Assembly (NCBI GenBank): GCA_002633005.1
Contig: NMRA01000104.1
Span: forward strand, 140,917 to 204,916
Length of the DNA: 64,000 nt
Source: Phoronis australis
Taxonomy: Eukaryota > Phoronida > Phoronidae
Direction of reading: 5' to 3'
Shown: piece after piece, positions 10,721-22,199 of the stretch
How the letters are laid out: each line of letters opens with the position of its first letter
How positions within the stretch are numbered: the stretch's first letter is position 1
Notes under the pieces: generated by a model
What the model saw: the letters and a program-made list of their open reading frames with translations, nothing else
Told to the model about the DNA's origin: nothing
Database searches by the model: none
Position numbers and translations under genes: made by a program

Positions 10721-10940
10721 GTCTTGGTTTACTAAGTTACTCTGCACGTACCACCGCAGTCTTGTTATTCTCGGGGTTTTATTCTTTTCTTCTTATTCTT
10801 CTTCCGACCCTTTCTAAACCTTAATAATTCTCAATCTAACTTTCAACTTTGAAACTTTCCACGCCGTTTGACCGTCCAAAACTTTTATGAGAATATCAAA
10901 ATTTTGACTCATAATGCACCCGACCAGAAGTGGTCAATAG

Positions 10941-11740
10941 GTGCAAAGGTCATCTAATTTTCAAAATATTTCTCCGATCCCACGTATTTTTCAAGGAATT
11001 CTTTTCATTTCAGTGTACAGGTGTGAGTCTTTCAAATGCATTGCTTTTCTAATAATCTTGTGGGGTCCAATCAGATAAAAGATCTTTGAATGCAAACTAA
11101 GATTTTGAGCTAGACACTTCAAATTCACAAATCTGATTGGTACATGAAATCCAGGTCCAATTTCAAAGTTTCAGATCATTAGTGCTTGCATAGGGTTATT
11201 AGGTGTATTTTTCTTCTGAAATGATTTGGACCTTTTCATTCAACACGCTGATGAGTCAACAGTTAGACAACTGTGATTCTCACGGACTTTGCAATAATTT
11301 TACTAAAAGGTCTTATAAAACACCCAAAATTGTCAGCCGAGTTAGAGTGCAAAGGTCATCTAATTTTTGAAATGCTATTTCACATTCTTCAGGGACTTCT
11401 TTTCAATTTCAGCACAGCCCGTAAGCGTACATGTCAATCAAATACACTACTTAACTGAATCGGACCATCCAATCAGATAAAATACGTCAAAGGTCATAGA
11501 ATGCAAACTTATATTTTGAGCTGAACACTTCAGATGTACAGATGTGATTGATGCATGCTTTTGAGTTCTAATTCCTAAGTTTCAGGTTACGTGGTACAAC
11601 CATGGGGTCAATAGGTGCATTTTTTCCTGAAATTTTTACCTTTTCATTGTATTCTGATGTGTCAACAGTTAGAAACTGCCGAGATTCTCAGCATTAACGT
11701 TTTCATGGACTTCACATTTATTTCGCTACTGGGGCTCATA
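10941..11740. repeat. Diverged tandem repeat, ~406-bp period
   Basis: GTGCAAAGGTCATCTAATTT begins copies at 10941 and 11347. Both continue through CTTTTCAATTTCAG-like, CCAATCAGATAAAA, TTTTGAGCT, ACACTTCA and GTCAACAGTTAGA blocks in the same order. Start fragments of flanking partial units are near 10880 and 11708 (CTCATAATGCACC). Noncoding. Confidence 0.7.
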
Positions 11741-12635
11741 ATGCACCGGAACAAAGGATGTCGAATTTCATTCAGCACATACTCTTTTTATACAATTCAA
11801 GTTTCTATAATGTGCCAACATCTGTAGCGTGATCCACATTTTCTTGTATACTAGTTCTGCCACCGAAAAGATTGTAAGCTTTCCACAAAGTCTCACTCGC
11901 GCGCAGAGTCATTATTGTCACTTTCTGACAATAACTTCTCAAGTTGGAGGCTTGTGATATAACGGTACAGCAATGAGATGGTAAGCTAGAGTAAATTGTT
12001 TTGTCCTTCGTTTGGCGCCTTACCTCGTGCCAAACACGAACTAGTATCGAGTTCGTTTGTCCTTGAATGTTGCCGCGTGAACCGCAAGCTACTCGAAAGG
12101 ATTACTCAACAGATAAAACAGTATTGCCTACGGATGCACTTCTCAACATCAACCAATCGAGTGTTATTTTCCAACCAATTTACGAATGCCTTTATTTCGT
12201 TGTTATCCAAAGAGAACCCATGTTACATGGTCAAACCACAGTGATACCCCTCGTGACGAGTGTACCTTACCTTTTCTGTGGGAATACCCCATCCGGGCCG
12301 ACACTGATTCAAATCAGTGACACCACAGACTATATACCGTAGATCGAGTATCTATGCTGACACTAAATAAGCTGCTAATCACGGTGCAGTGTTAGTTACC
12401 GTCGCCGAAGCAACGAGGCAGTCGCATAGAAAGCCCAAGCGTTTTATTGTCACCAATTCAAACTTAAGCAAAGGTCAATCACAAACTGACGTTTGTCAGA
12501 GAACCAAATAATGAAACAATAAAAAGACTTTTTTGAAACAGGAACGCGACTTAAAACCAGCATTCACCTTCTTTTGACAAATGACTACATTGTCAGAATT
12601 ATTAAACCTTCCTTTATTGCAATGTATATCACAAT
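11741..12635. other. Intergenic, no supported gene
   Basis: Contains an ATG-initiated 91-codon frame at 12067-12342 with no recognisable domain and no splice context. I do not call it a gene. No repeat recognised. Confidence 0.4.
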
Positions 12636-12795
12636 CAGGAGCGGATCCAGGATTTTGAGTAAGGAAGGCCAGGGCAGAATATTACACAGGTTTCTGCCCG
12701 TCAGAAATTCGCACCCCCGTACTGCCAGAATCTGGGAGTACGAATTTAGGGGGGGGGGGGGGGGGGGGCATGCCCCCCCCTTAAATCCGCCACTG
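12636..12795. mobile_element. GC-capped MITE (GGCGGATCC family) with G-tract
   Basis: Left end CAGGAGCGGATCCAGGATTT; right end TTAAATCCGCCACTG. Flanked by a 5-bp direct repeat ACAAT (12631-12635 and 12796-12800). It contains a run of about 20 G (from 12749) followed by CATGCCCCCCCC. It is the same family as 22200-22503 in opposite orientation. Ends resemble widespread hAT-type MITEs, though hAT normally makes 8-bp duplications. Confidence 0.65.
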
Positions 12796-12800
12796 ACAAT

Positions 12801-13638
12801 CGTGACTTTAATATCAAATATCCCCAAGAAGAGAAGTTTCTTAGCTCCACGGACACGAGAGTGACCAACAATAAAATTGCCCCAGGGCCAGTGCGTCATG
12901 TCCACCGACAGGCGAGTTTTTAGTAAAAACTTGTGCTATATCCCCACTTCACTTTCAATTCAAGTAGCTTTTCTTCTAGTTTCTCGTTTCATGATTTTGC
13001 CAGAAATTCACGATTGTCACAGTGGTATGCCATAGTATAAAGGAAGGTTGAATGACTCGGGATGCTGAAAATGAAGTCACTTGTCTAAACAAGGTAAATG
13101 GTGGTTAACCCACCAGCCAGTTAGAGGCGAGGTACCAGTAATATCGGTGTCTAATATTCATACATGTACAGTCTGGAAAATAGAGTTTGGCGTATCAAAT
13201 CCATGATTTTATGATTTTGACTATGTTAAAGATATCAACTAGTCTCCTTTCCCTGGCAATTTGCACCGCTTTAGGCATGCCGCCTCATCAGTACGCTCCG
13301 CAGCTTGGTGAGTTAGACTAACTCAAACATCGCTGATCTAGTACAGTGATTAAACCATAAAATTCCAGTGGACATGGACCAAATGTAGACCTGTCCAGTA
13401 ACAGTATGGAAACAATAACTGTGGGACCAAGACTGAATAGCAGGATCAAGATTAAACAGCAGGGTTAACACCTACATTTCTATATTAAATAACTACATTT
13501 AAAACCATGCAAGTCAAAATGTTGAAATAGTATCAAATCTAATGGAAATTTTAGACAGATTAACTGTGACTTACAGCGATTACAGAGCAAAATAACTAGA
13601 TGCAAAGTGAATGAAAAACACGGCTGTACTAGCCTTTA
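12801..13638. other. Intergenic, nothing recognised
   Basis: AT-rich, no ORF with coding character on either strand and no obvious repeat. Confidence 0.45.
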
Positions 13639-14134
13639 GGTTATGTAGGACCCCATTAATGTCCAAATTCGGCTTACACCAATCTCAGAAATGTCGTTGG
13701 GATTTTTCAGAAACTTTCACATAATATGCTTTGTGCAATGATCTTCAAAACGATGTTGCGAATTGTTTTTAAAACATTCTGCTTTTGCCCGTGGACTATC
13801 ACGATTTTTATGAAAAAATTAAAGTTGCACAAAACGAAAAGAACATGACAGTTTAGAAAACTGTAAAAGCATTTTTGAGAGTTCAGCTTGAATATCAAAA
13901 TTAAATTTGATAAAGTTGATATCATCATGATTGTTTTGCTATGAAAGTACTTTCTTTTTGCTAAATTTTACTAAAAAGACATGGTCACGTGACCCAATTA
14001 ATGGTGGAAAATGGGTATAAAGTCGTAAGCCAAATTCTACATTCAGAAAACGTATGCTGTTACTGAGTTTAACTAAGTACTATTGCAGATATTTGGCTGA
14101 ATGCCAATATTTGTCCACATGGTCCTACGTAACC
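13639..14134. mobile_element. PIF/Harbinger-type MITE, copy A (intact ends)
   Basis: 14-bp TIRs GGTTATGTAGGACC and GGTCCTACGTAACC flanked by TTA (13636-13638) and TTA (14135-14137), the 3-bp target site typical of PIF/Harbinger. The interior carries AAACTGTAAAAGCATTTTTG, ATCATGATTGTTTTGCTAT and ACTAAAAAGACATGGTCACG. These recur in degraded copies near 34975-35255 and, inverted, 55640-56003. Noncoding. Confidence 0.75.
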
Positions 14135-14137
14135 TTA

Positions 14138-15003
14138 AACGCCAGGTAGTCCAACAATCAGTCTTCTAAACTGACTATCTGCATTTCAAAATGTTGAGCA
14201 CCCAAACTACTGAATGAAACCATGAATAACAAAACCCTAATCTTTTGAACACAGAACCAGCCAGATGAAAGATTGCTCCGTTCACAAAGTAGACTGGCTG
14301 GTCTTTAAATTTGATAGGCAGTTTAGAAAAGAGATTAATAGGCATTCCAGGAAAGATGAAAACTAAAACAAACTGGGAAATAGAGTACTCCTACCTGAAG
14401 TACGTGAATGATTTAATAAAGACTCACGATTTTATAACAAAATGAAAATTTCCAAACATAAGGCAATACTTGCTCACAAACTTATGGATGAAACAGTACT
14501 GGAGATCTGACAAACAAGACAATTGTAAATTTGTTATCTCTGCTAAAAACCCATTTTATAAACAAGTGCCAAAAGTACAACATTTGTCCTTAAGAAAACT
14601 AAATCAAATAAAATAAAATAATTTTTTGATGGAAAATATTTACATTAGGCACACTGACTATAATAGAGCTGGGTACTTGTGCCTGTTCATCATTGTAGAG
14701 GGAAAAGTGGTAGCAAAATTGTATTTCATGTTCCAACATCAAGACCGCAAAAACAGTACAAAACTATCCTACTTATTCGCCAAAATAAGGTCGCTTAAAA
14801 TGATCATGATCTTACTGTTTCCCTGATGGTAGAAAATATTTAAGTCTTCACGTAGCAAGGGAAGAACAATTTCGAGCCAGTTTCTTAGAGATATTCTGCG
14901 TACTTCTGAATTTTCATATTTAAGCCATAACTACAACGGACACGCCCTCTTTCAATTTCCAGCTATGAATAGAACTACAAGAGATTAGTGTCCAACATTA
15001 TCA
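14138..15003. other. Intergenic, nothing recognised
   Basis: AT-rich sequence with only short chance frames. It may include 3' flank of the downstream minus-strand gene. Confidence 0.4.
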
Positions 15004-15110
15004 CCAGTGTGAAAGTCTCTTTTGAAGAAAGCTAACACCTTGACTGGAACAGAGCACTAGTGTGAAAGTCTCTTTTAAAGAAATCAAACACCTTGACTGG
15101 ATTAGACTAT
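15004..15110. repeat. Two-copy 53-bp tandem repeat
   Basis: GTGTGAAAGTCTCTTTT at about 15007 and 15060, each followed by AAGAAA-x-C-x-AACACCTTGACTGGA. It lies in the putative 3' UTR or flank of the PPxY gene. Confidence 0.65.
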
Positions 15111-15477
15111 CAGGAAAAGCAAGGATGATTTTAAAAATATTTCAACTTTACTAGACCTTCAGCAAGTTTCAGCCATTCAGCATTCAACAGTGATGTAACA
15201 ATACTTTTATGATAAATGATAGTAAAATACATTGCACAAACACTTCCCTAAATAATTCTCGCAATACACTTGTATAACACAATTGTTGTCAGTTTGATGT
15301 AATTGTTATAGATGACAAGTTAAATGAATGCTTCTTCATGATAAGTCTTTTAAGATGATTGCTTAATAGTGCACCACTTTTAGAACAGTATTGTAAAATA
15401 AGCCAGAGAATTGGCCATAATAATGAGGTCACAGAACAAGACAGTGGCAGTATGTGTTAGACTTCCAGCCAACACTT

Positions 15478-15670
15478 TCACGTGTGAGGTGTAAGCCTCT
15501 CCGTTGAACGTGTGCCCTCTGGTGTGATGTCCAGCACAATAGCCTCGTCATAGGTTGGAGGGTTCAAGTTATCGTCATGGTCAACACTGGCTGAATCAGA
15601 AGAGTCATTGGCTGCCTCTTCATAGGGTGGTGGGTCTCCAATATCGCCATCACTGCCATCTGAGTTACAC
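15478..15670 (-). CDS. PPxY membrane protein, coding exon 2
   Basis: Acceptor TGTGTTGGTAG|G; starts (G)CNSDGSDGDIG and ends LTPHT-stop. Carries both PPxY motifs. The frame upstream of the acceptor is open but lacks coding character, so splicing to the helix exon is preferred. Phase matches exactly. Confidence 0.75.
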
Positions 15671-18003
15671 CTACCAACACATAACACAATACTATGTATG
15701 ATTGTGGCAAGTGTACAAAGTTTTGATCTTTGTGTAAGCAGGTCAGTCAATGAATAAGCTCTGCTGATAGATGCTGATGATAAAATAAGCATCACAAGTC
15801 TCTCCAGAATGTTCATAATTACTTCCATGCAGCATGGGCTAAACTAGCATAGACGCTTAGAATAAATCTACAGCAAAAATATGCAGCAAAAAAAAACATG
15901 AAGTGCCCCAGTGCCAGACAAATCTGATAGGTGTCTCACTTCAAGGCAGCCCTTGAATATTTGGCCATGGCACACTGAATATGGCACTTTTGAAAAACAA
16001 CTTTGATCAAGCTGGAATTCTTTTGTTTTTGAAACATTATAAAATATTCAGTTGTCAATAGAGTTTGCAGTAAATATGTTGCTTTATACATTTTTGACAG
16101 TATGTCGCCCATACAAAAATACCAAGAGCAACGCGAGGCGATCATATGCACCCACCGGGTAACTCACATACAGTGCAAATACAAGAGCTGACATTCCTAC
16201 TAAACAAAGCCATGCATATAAACTTATTTAATAGCCTTTATTGGGGTTGCAAAGCAAGTCTGAATCATAACGATCCTTGGAGTGATTTGGTTGATAGGGA
16301 AGTAGACGTCAAAAACAGACTAAAAAAATAAAAATGGCCACTAAGTGGCATGCAATACATCGTAACCATCGAAAAATGGAAAGGTGTCGTGATCTCTTTA
16401 ATAAAAACCTATTTGCATGTATCATGAAAATACGTCAAGGAAGTACCAAGATACAAAAGAAAAGGTAAAAAACTAAAATTACCACCAGGGAGCACAATGG
16501 TTATCAGATTCAACTAAGTCGTCATCCATTGACACGTTCCTAAAAATATCCCAGGTTTAGAAGATACAGTCAAACAAGAAAAAAAGTGAAACTAAGGGAT
16601 GTCACAGTAGTCAGATCTGTCTGAAAATCATCGTCAGCCAGCTGCGCTCTTCTCAGTAGGAACACATATGTCCATTTTCCTAATGATTCTTAGAGTGGTT
16701 TCATGGATAGGGAGAAAGACACCAGAAAACAGAATAATTAAAATATTCATTAGGGGGCACACTTGGGATCAGAGTGGAACTTGTCACCATCCATTGCCAT
16801 TTTCATAGAAATACACTTGCCAAATGTAACAAAGTTCCTACAAGGGGTTCATGAGATACAGCCATGGATGGAAAATACTACAATAGTAGATGCCATAGTA
16901 GTTAAAGCCATATGAAAATCATCGACGACCATCCTCTTCCAAGTAGGAAAACAAACACAAATTTCCAAAATCATTGTTCGTGCAGTTTAGCCAATAGAGA
17001 AGCCGGTGTTAAAACAACAGAACGGAAAACAGTAACAACAGCCACTAGGTGGCATACAATATGCTAAATCTAGCTCAAAAATACCCTTAAAAACAAGTTC
17101 AGTGATCGATCAAATTTCATGCCCGCAGCCATGACGTTGAGGTCATGAAGGTGTCAACTCATTACTATATTTCATTGCGAGTGATGTCATGAAATGATTG
17201 AAGAGCTCTATAATTGACACGAATAATAATAAGTGAGATTTGGCCCAGATTGTAATTTGACAGAATATTTATATTTGATTGCACATGGCCTTTGTGAACA
17301 TATTTCATTAAGACACTGTGAAAGTTATATTTCTGGTGCTTACATTTGTGGGAAAAATTCAAAACTTTCAGTTATTTTCTCAGAAACCAAAGCAAGCAGT
17401 GGAAAGTCTTGGAACTTGTGGTTATGCAAGTTGAGGAACTAAAACAATCATTTTCATGTTCTGAAAGTTTTTTTAGAGATCTGTAACTTATTTTTTCATT
17501 TAATCCTTGAAGACGAGCTCTGAGATCGGACAACCATCCATGCATCTTAAAGTTGGTCAACTGATCAAAGGATGATTCTGACGAACCCTAAAATACTACG
17601 GCCACCATGTAGTTTACACGCAGGATAGCACAAGTACAAACAAGCGAGAGCCAAACGCACAACAGTCCACAGCAAGGTGACCCCCACCTACTTACCCTGC
17701 ATTCAGCTGCTGCCGTCTCAGTCTCCTGCGTCGTCGACGGCGACGCCTTCGCTCATTATACCTTTGTGTGGCTTTGAGCAGGAACCCCCTCACAACTAAC
17801 ACGATCCCAGCTGCTAAGAGAATAGATCCAACAGCCAAAAGTTTGTTTTGATCAGGTATTGCTAAAGAAAACCCCACAACAACAATGCCACCAGCGAACA
17901 CTATAACACCTAAAGTTACATTGAAGACAATGTTCTGAATGATTCGCTTGCACGAGTTTTGTGAAGTAGCACTGTCATCACGCTGTGGTTCTGAATTTTC
18001 CAT
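15478..18003 (-). CDS. Two-pass membrane protein with Arg-rich run and two PPxY motifs (166 aa)
   Basis: Coding exons 17696-18003 and 15478-15670 splice GG|GTAAGT...TTGGTAG|G in frame to give 166 aa. Order: polar N-terminus (1-20); two hydrophobic helices (about 25-49 and 55-76) with a short loop; a cytosolic-type basic stretch with ten consecutive Arg within residues 85-97; an acidic Ser/Asp tail holding PPPYEEA (PPxY at 116-119) and PPTYDEA (140-143). PPxY is the ligand of NEDD4-family WW domains, and small membrane proteins with such tails act as ligase adaptors. An adaptor role is an inference; I recognise no named orthologue. The CDS is preceded by acceptor TTTATTTTTTCAG, implying a 5' UTR exon (candidate donor at 21009). 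The first coding exon is also present as an identical-protein copy at 19638-19949 because of the overlap at 18644. Confidence 0.75.
16330..17160. repeat. Degenerate tandem modules carrying CTCF-core-like sequence (copy A)
   Basis: CCACTAAGTGGCAT (16338), CCACCAGGGAGCAC (16482), TCATTAGGGGGCAC (16747) and CCACTAGGTGGCAT (17042) head modules spaced about 145-295 bp. They are interleaved with GTAGTCAGATCTGTCTGAAA and related GTAGTTAAAGCCATATGAAA. The superfamily is shared with 3470-4170. It lies in the single intron between the PPxY coding exons. Allelic copy at 18645-19330. Confidence 0.6.
17696..18003 (-). CDS. PPxY membrane protein, coding exon 1 (copy A)
   Basis: ATG at 18003 (MENSEPQRDD) to donor GCAGG|GTAAGT. 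Encodes both membrane helices and the poly-Arg run. Acceptor TTTTTTCAG|ACGAACC lies just upstream of the ATG. Confidence 0.75.
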
Positions 18004-18184
18004 TCATAGGATAAAGTCCGCGGTTCGTCTGAAAAAATAAATTCATTAAAGTCATGCTCATCTATAGATCAAGAGCATATATGCGTGAACTCAATCTTAC
18101 CCAAGGGTAAGCCTTAATCTACAATAAGCCAAAGACTACAACAAAGTAGTACCAGTTTGAATAATTGGTAATAGTCAGATACAT

Positions 18185-18277
18185 GGGTCCCTGATTTGAG
18201 AACCAGTTACTCTCACTGATAATGCCCGTTATTCAGTGGCAGTAACTGGTTCTCAATAAAGTTTAAACCAGGGACCC
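18185..18277. repeat. 93-nt near-perfect hairpin (copy A)
   Basis: Nested inverted pairs: GGGTCCCTG/CAGGGACCC, GAGAACCAGTTACT/AGTAACTGGTTCTC and CACTGATAA/TTATTCAGTG around a 6-nt loop. It lies in the 5' UTR intron of the PPxY gene. The allelic copy is at 20131-20223. It could be a tiny foldback transposon or a structured RNA; no further evidence. Confidence 0.7.
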
Positions 18278-19641
18278 ACCTTTGCGACTGTTACCAAATG
18301 ATTTCATTACTAATAAGCACATTCGCAGATAGCAAAACAGAGGAATTCAAACACATTGTACTAACATCCAAAACACACCAATTGTTGTACAAGACAACTG
18401 GACACAGTGTATGGACTGCATGTATTTCAATATTGGGAAATTAGAACAAATATTTAAATGTTACTCTAATACCTGGATAGTCTTAACACCATATGTACAG
18501 GAATAGTCCTACAGCAAAAGTGAAAAGTATAAAACAGGTTTACTTAATCTCCATGTTGATGTTGTGTTAACTCATGAATAATTAATGTCATAGCTTATAT
18601 TACTGAGTTAGTTGAGCCACACAACACATTGAGACAGGCGAATNTAAAAAACTAAAATTACCACCAGGGGGCACAATGGTTATCAGATTCAACTAAGTCG
18701 TCATCCATTGACACGTGCCTAAAAATACCCCAGGTTTAGAAGATACAGTCAGACAAGAAAAAAAGTGAAACTAAGGGAAGCTAAGGGATGTCACAGTAGG
18801 CAGATCTGTCTGAAAATCATCGTCAGCCAGCTGCGCTCTTCTCAGTAGGAACACATATGTCCATTTTCCTAATGATTCTTAGAGTGGTTTCATGGATAGG
18901 GAGAAAGACACCAGAAAACAGAATAATTAAAATATTCATTAGGGGGCACACGTGGGATCAGAGTGGAAGTTGTCACCATCCATTGCCATTTTCATAGAAA
19001 TACACTTGCCAAATGTAACAAAGTTCCTACAAGGGGTTCATGAGATACAGCCATGGATGGAAAATACTACAATAGTAGACGCCATAGTAGTTAAAGCCAT
19101 ATGAAAATCATGGACGACCATCCTCTTCCAAGTAGGAAAACAAACACAAATTTCCAAAATCATTGTTCGTGCAGTTTAGCCAATAGAGAAGCCGGTGTTA
19201 AAACAACAGAACGGAAAACAGTAACAACGGCCACTAGGTGGCATACAATATGCTAAATCTAGTTCAAAAATACCCTTAAAAACAAGTTCAGTGATCGATC
19301 AAATTTCATGCTGGCAGCCATGACGACTTCAATCATTGAGGTCATGAATGTGTCAACTCATAACTATATTTCATTGCGAGTGATGTCATGAAATGATTGA
19401 AGAGCTCTATAATTGACACGAATAATAATAAGTGAGATTTGGCCCAGATTGTAATTTGACTGAATATTTATATTTGAATGCACATGGCCTTTGTGAACAT
19501 ATTTCATTAAGACACTGTGAAAGTTATATTTCTGGTGCTTACATTTGCCACCATGTAGTTTACACGCAGGATAGCACAAGTACAAACAAGCGAGAGCCAA
19601 ACGCATAACAGTCCACAGCAAGGTGACCCCCACCTACTTAC

Positions 19642-19949
19642 CCTGCATTCAGCTGCTGCCGTCTCAGTCTCCTGCGTCGTCGACGGCGACGCCTTCGCTC
19701 ATTATACCTTTGTGTGGCTTTGAGCAGGAACCCCCTCACAACTAACACGATCCCAGCTGCTAAGAGAATAGATCCAACAGCCAAAAGTTTGTTTTGATCA
19801 GGTATTGCTAAAGAAAACCCCACAACAACAATGCCACCAGCGAACACTATAACACCTAAAGTTACATTGAAGACAATGTTCTGAATGATTCGCTTGCACG
19901 AGTTTTGTGAAGTAGCACTGTCATCACGCTGTGGTTCTGAATTTTCCAT
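19642..19949 (-). other. Second copy of PPxY protein exon 1 (probable allelic contig)
   Basis: Encodes the same 103 residues and has the same donor and acceptor as 17696-18003. It belongs to the block 18645-20609 that repeats 16466-18643 around the N at 18644. No second copy of exon 2 exists, which fits an unmerged overlap rather than a gene duplication. Confidence 0.8.
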
Positions 19950-20130
19950 TCATAGGATAAAGTCCGCGGTTCGTCTGAAAAAATAAATTCATTAAAGTCA
20001 TGCTCATCTATAGATCAAGAGCATATATGCGTGAACTCAATCTTACCCAAGGGTAAGCCTTAATCTACAATAAGCCAAAGACTACAACAAAGTAGTACCA
20101 GTTTGAATAATTGGTAATAGTCAGATACAT

Positions 20131-20223
20131 GGGTCCCTGATTTGAGAACCAGTTACTCTCACTGATAATGCCCGTTATTCAGTGGCAGTAACTGGTTCTC
20201 AATAAAGTTTAAACCAGGGACCC
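20131..20223. repeat. 93-nt hairpin (allelic copy B)
   Basis: Same inverted pairs and loop as 18185-18277, in the overlapping contig. Confidence 0.7.
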
Positions 20224-21008
20224 ACCTTTGCGACTGTTACCAAATGATTTCATTACTAATAAGCACATTCGCAGATAGCAAAACAGAGGAATTCAAACAC
20301 ATTGTACTAACATCCAAAACAACATGCTGTATTTTGATTCACACCAATTGTTGTACAAGACAACTGGACACAGTGTATGGACTGCATGTATTTCAATATT
20401 GGGAAATTAGAACAAATGTTTAAATGTCACTCTAATACCTGGATAGTCTTAACACCATATGTACAGGAATAGTCCTACAGCAAAAGTGAAAAGTATAAAA
20501 CAGGTTTACTTAATCTCCATGTTGATGTTGTGTTAACTCATGAATAATTAATGTCATAGCTTATGTTACTGAGTTAGTTGAGCCACACAACACATTGAGA
20601 CAGGCGAATTTTACTGAAGTGACATGTCTGTCACTATCCGGATTTTATCCTTTTCATCCAAGTTTTCTAGACATAAACCCCACATACGTCACTTCTGACG
20701 AACGACTGGGTCATTTATTTGTGAATTACAAAACACCAGTATACAATCAGTACATTGCATCGCATTTCTCCATCTTGACCAGTGGAAAGGTTTCGAATGT
20801 ATCACACTGTAAACGTATCAATTGCAAGTAAAACTATGTAATACGGAGAGTTTTAATGTCAGTTTTGGAAAATATCGATTGCTGCGTCTCGGTCGAAAAA
20901 CAATTGGGTTGTGCCAACCAGTCACCTGATCACTTCCCCAGTATATTTCGTCGTACTTTGAAACGCGACTGTCGTAACATATCTTCACCAAAGAAGTTGT
21001 GAACTTAC

Positions 21009-21170
21009 CAGCGGAATATCATAAGAGCCTAATAAACGAATCCTCATGTTAGATCCATGACCAGGACATCGACAAAGGCGTACAACGACTGTTAGTTGTG
21101 TCACTTCGAAACCCAGACTCGGCCAAAAATAAACAAAGGGTCAAGGTCGTGGTTGCTGAATCGCACCTCC
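21009..21170 (-). other. Candidate 5' UTR exon of the PPxY protein gene
   Basis: Minus-strand CGCTG|GTAAGTTC at 21009 is a perfect donor, upstream of the acceptor at the coding exon. The upstream limit and the transcription start are guessed. Splice-signal inference only. Confidence 0.3.
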
Positions 21171-21339
21171 ACTTCACAAAGAGAGATAGGCTCGGGAGGG
21201 AGCCGGTAGGGTGACAAATCAAACTTTCTGGGCTTATTAAGTAAGTAATTTTTTAGTGACATGTGTTCAAATGAATTTAAACAATGAATACGTTACAAAC
21301 ACTAGGAACACCCAGCCCTCCACGGGGCTTATAAGTCAC

Positions 21340-21960
21340 TTTAGATACATGATACAAAAAAGAAAAGACAAGTGTACGCGCTTTGCAAGAGGACCAGAAA
21401 GAGAAGGCCGAGATAAAAGTGATCATAAATAAATAAAATTTTTATCCTTACTTCAAAAATATTTTTGATGAAAACTGAAGTTTTTCTAATAACATCTTTT
21501 TGTATGATTGTAATTAATTTACTTTCACAGCTTTCTGCACGGAATCGTGGATATTTAATCTCAACTTGACAATAAAAGGTGTTTCTGGCATCTAGAAAAA
21601 CGGACACTCAAACAGAAAATGTAGTTCAGTTTCGACCTGACCAGTGTGACAAAGACAGCAAATTCTGTCATCAAAATCTAGGGAACGAAAACGCTCAACC
21701 TCAACCAATAGCTGTAGGGTTCCGGTTCTAATTTGACCTACTAGGCCGAGTTAAGTCTAAATGCACGTAAGGCTCAACTTCAAAGACATTCTTCATCAAA
21801 ACATTGGTTCTTAACTTTGGTTTAGAACGGCTTTCAAACAACCACCTATTACATGCTAAATCATGCAAAGTATTCTTACAGTGAGACAGATTAACTGAAC
21901 GTAAGTCATGAAAACAATCCGAAATCCCTAATTCTTCAAAAATGCTCAAGACTTCAGACG
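21340..21960 (-). mobile_element. Non-LTR retrotransposon 3' end of ORF2, broken
   Basis: Minus-strand translation gives SKPKLRTNVLMKNVFEVEPY, then after a frameshift GTLQLLVEVERFRSLDF, DDRICCLCHTG and VETELHFLFECPFF. This pattern (K-LRT, EPY-L, GTLPL-VE-GRF, C-LC, E-HFL--CP) is the C-terminal zinc-knuckle tail common to bilaterian and cnidarian non-LTR elements. Frameshifts and stops make it a fossil. RT and endonuclease are absent. Confidence 0.75.
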
Positions 21961-22199
21961 ACCAATTATTAGTACAAGTAGTGTAGTCCCACCAAAATAT
22001 TCGGTATGTTATTGATAGAAAATCGCTTATGAAACGTTTTGTTTTTTCGTGACATTTTCTTTGCTACGGACTATGAGTGAATTCAATGTCAATTTAGAAG
22101 CCGAAATGTTTGAATATGCTTCGCAACTGAGTGACCTTGCCTTTAATTCGAACGTGTGGCCCAATTCTTTCATTTTAAGTCAGTCTAATCTGTTATTAG

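Larger units (their letters stand above)
16466..20609. repeat. ~2-kb direct duplication across N at 18644 (contig overlap)
   Basis: 16466-18643 and 18645-20609 align end to end with SNPs, a ~215-bp segment present only in the left copy (about 17352-17567) and a ~20-bp insertion only in the right copy (about 20321). The left block ends at the N and the right block begins at it. Expected for two haplotype contigs that failed to merge. Confidence 0.8.

Noticed and set aside
12585-12905. Frames with poly-Gly/poly-Pro runs on both strands
   Set aside because: They run through the G-tract of a MITE; artefact of low complexity.
20595-20831. 78-codon plus-strand frame
   Set aside because: No ATG at its start and it lies in the putative first intron of the PPxY gene. 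No recognisable protein.
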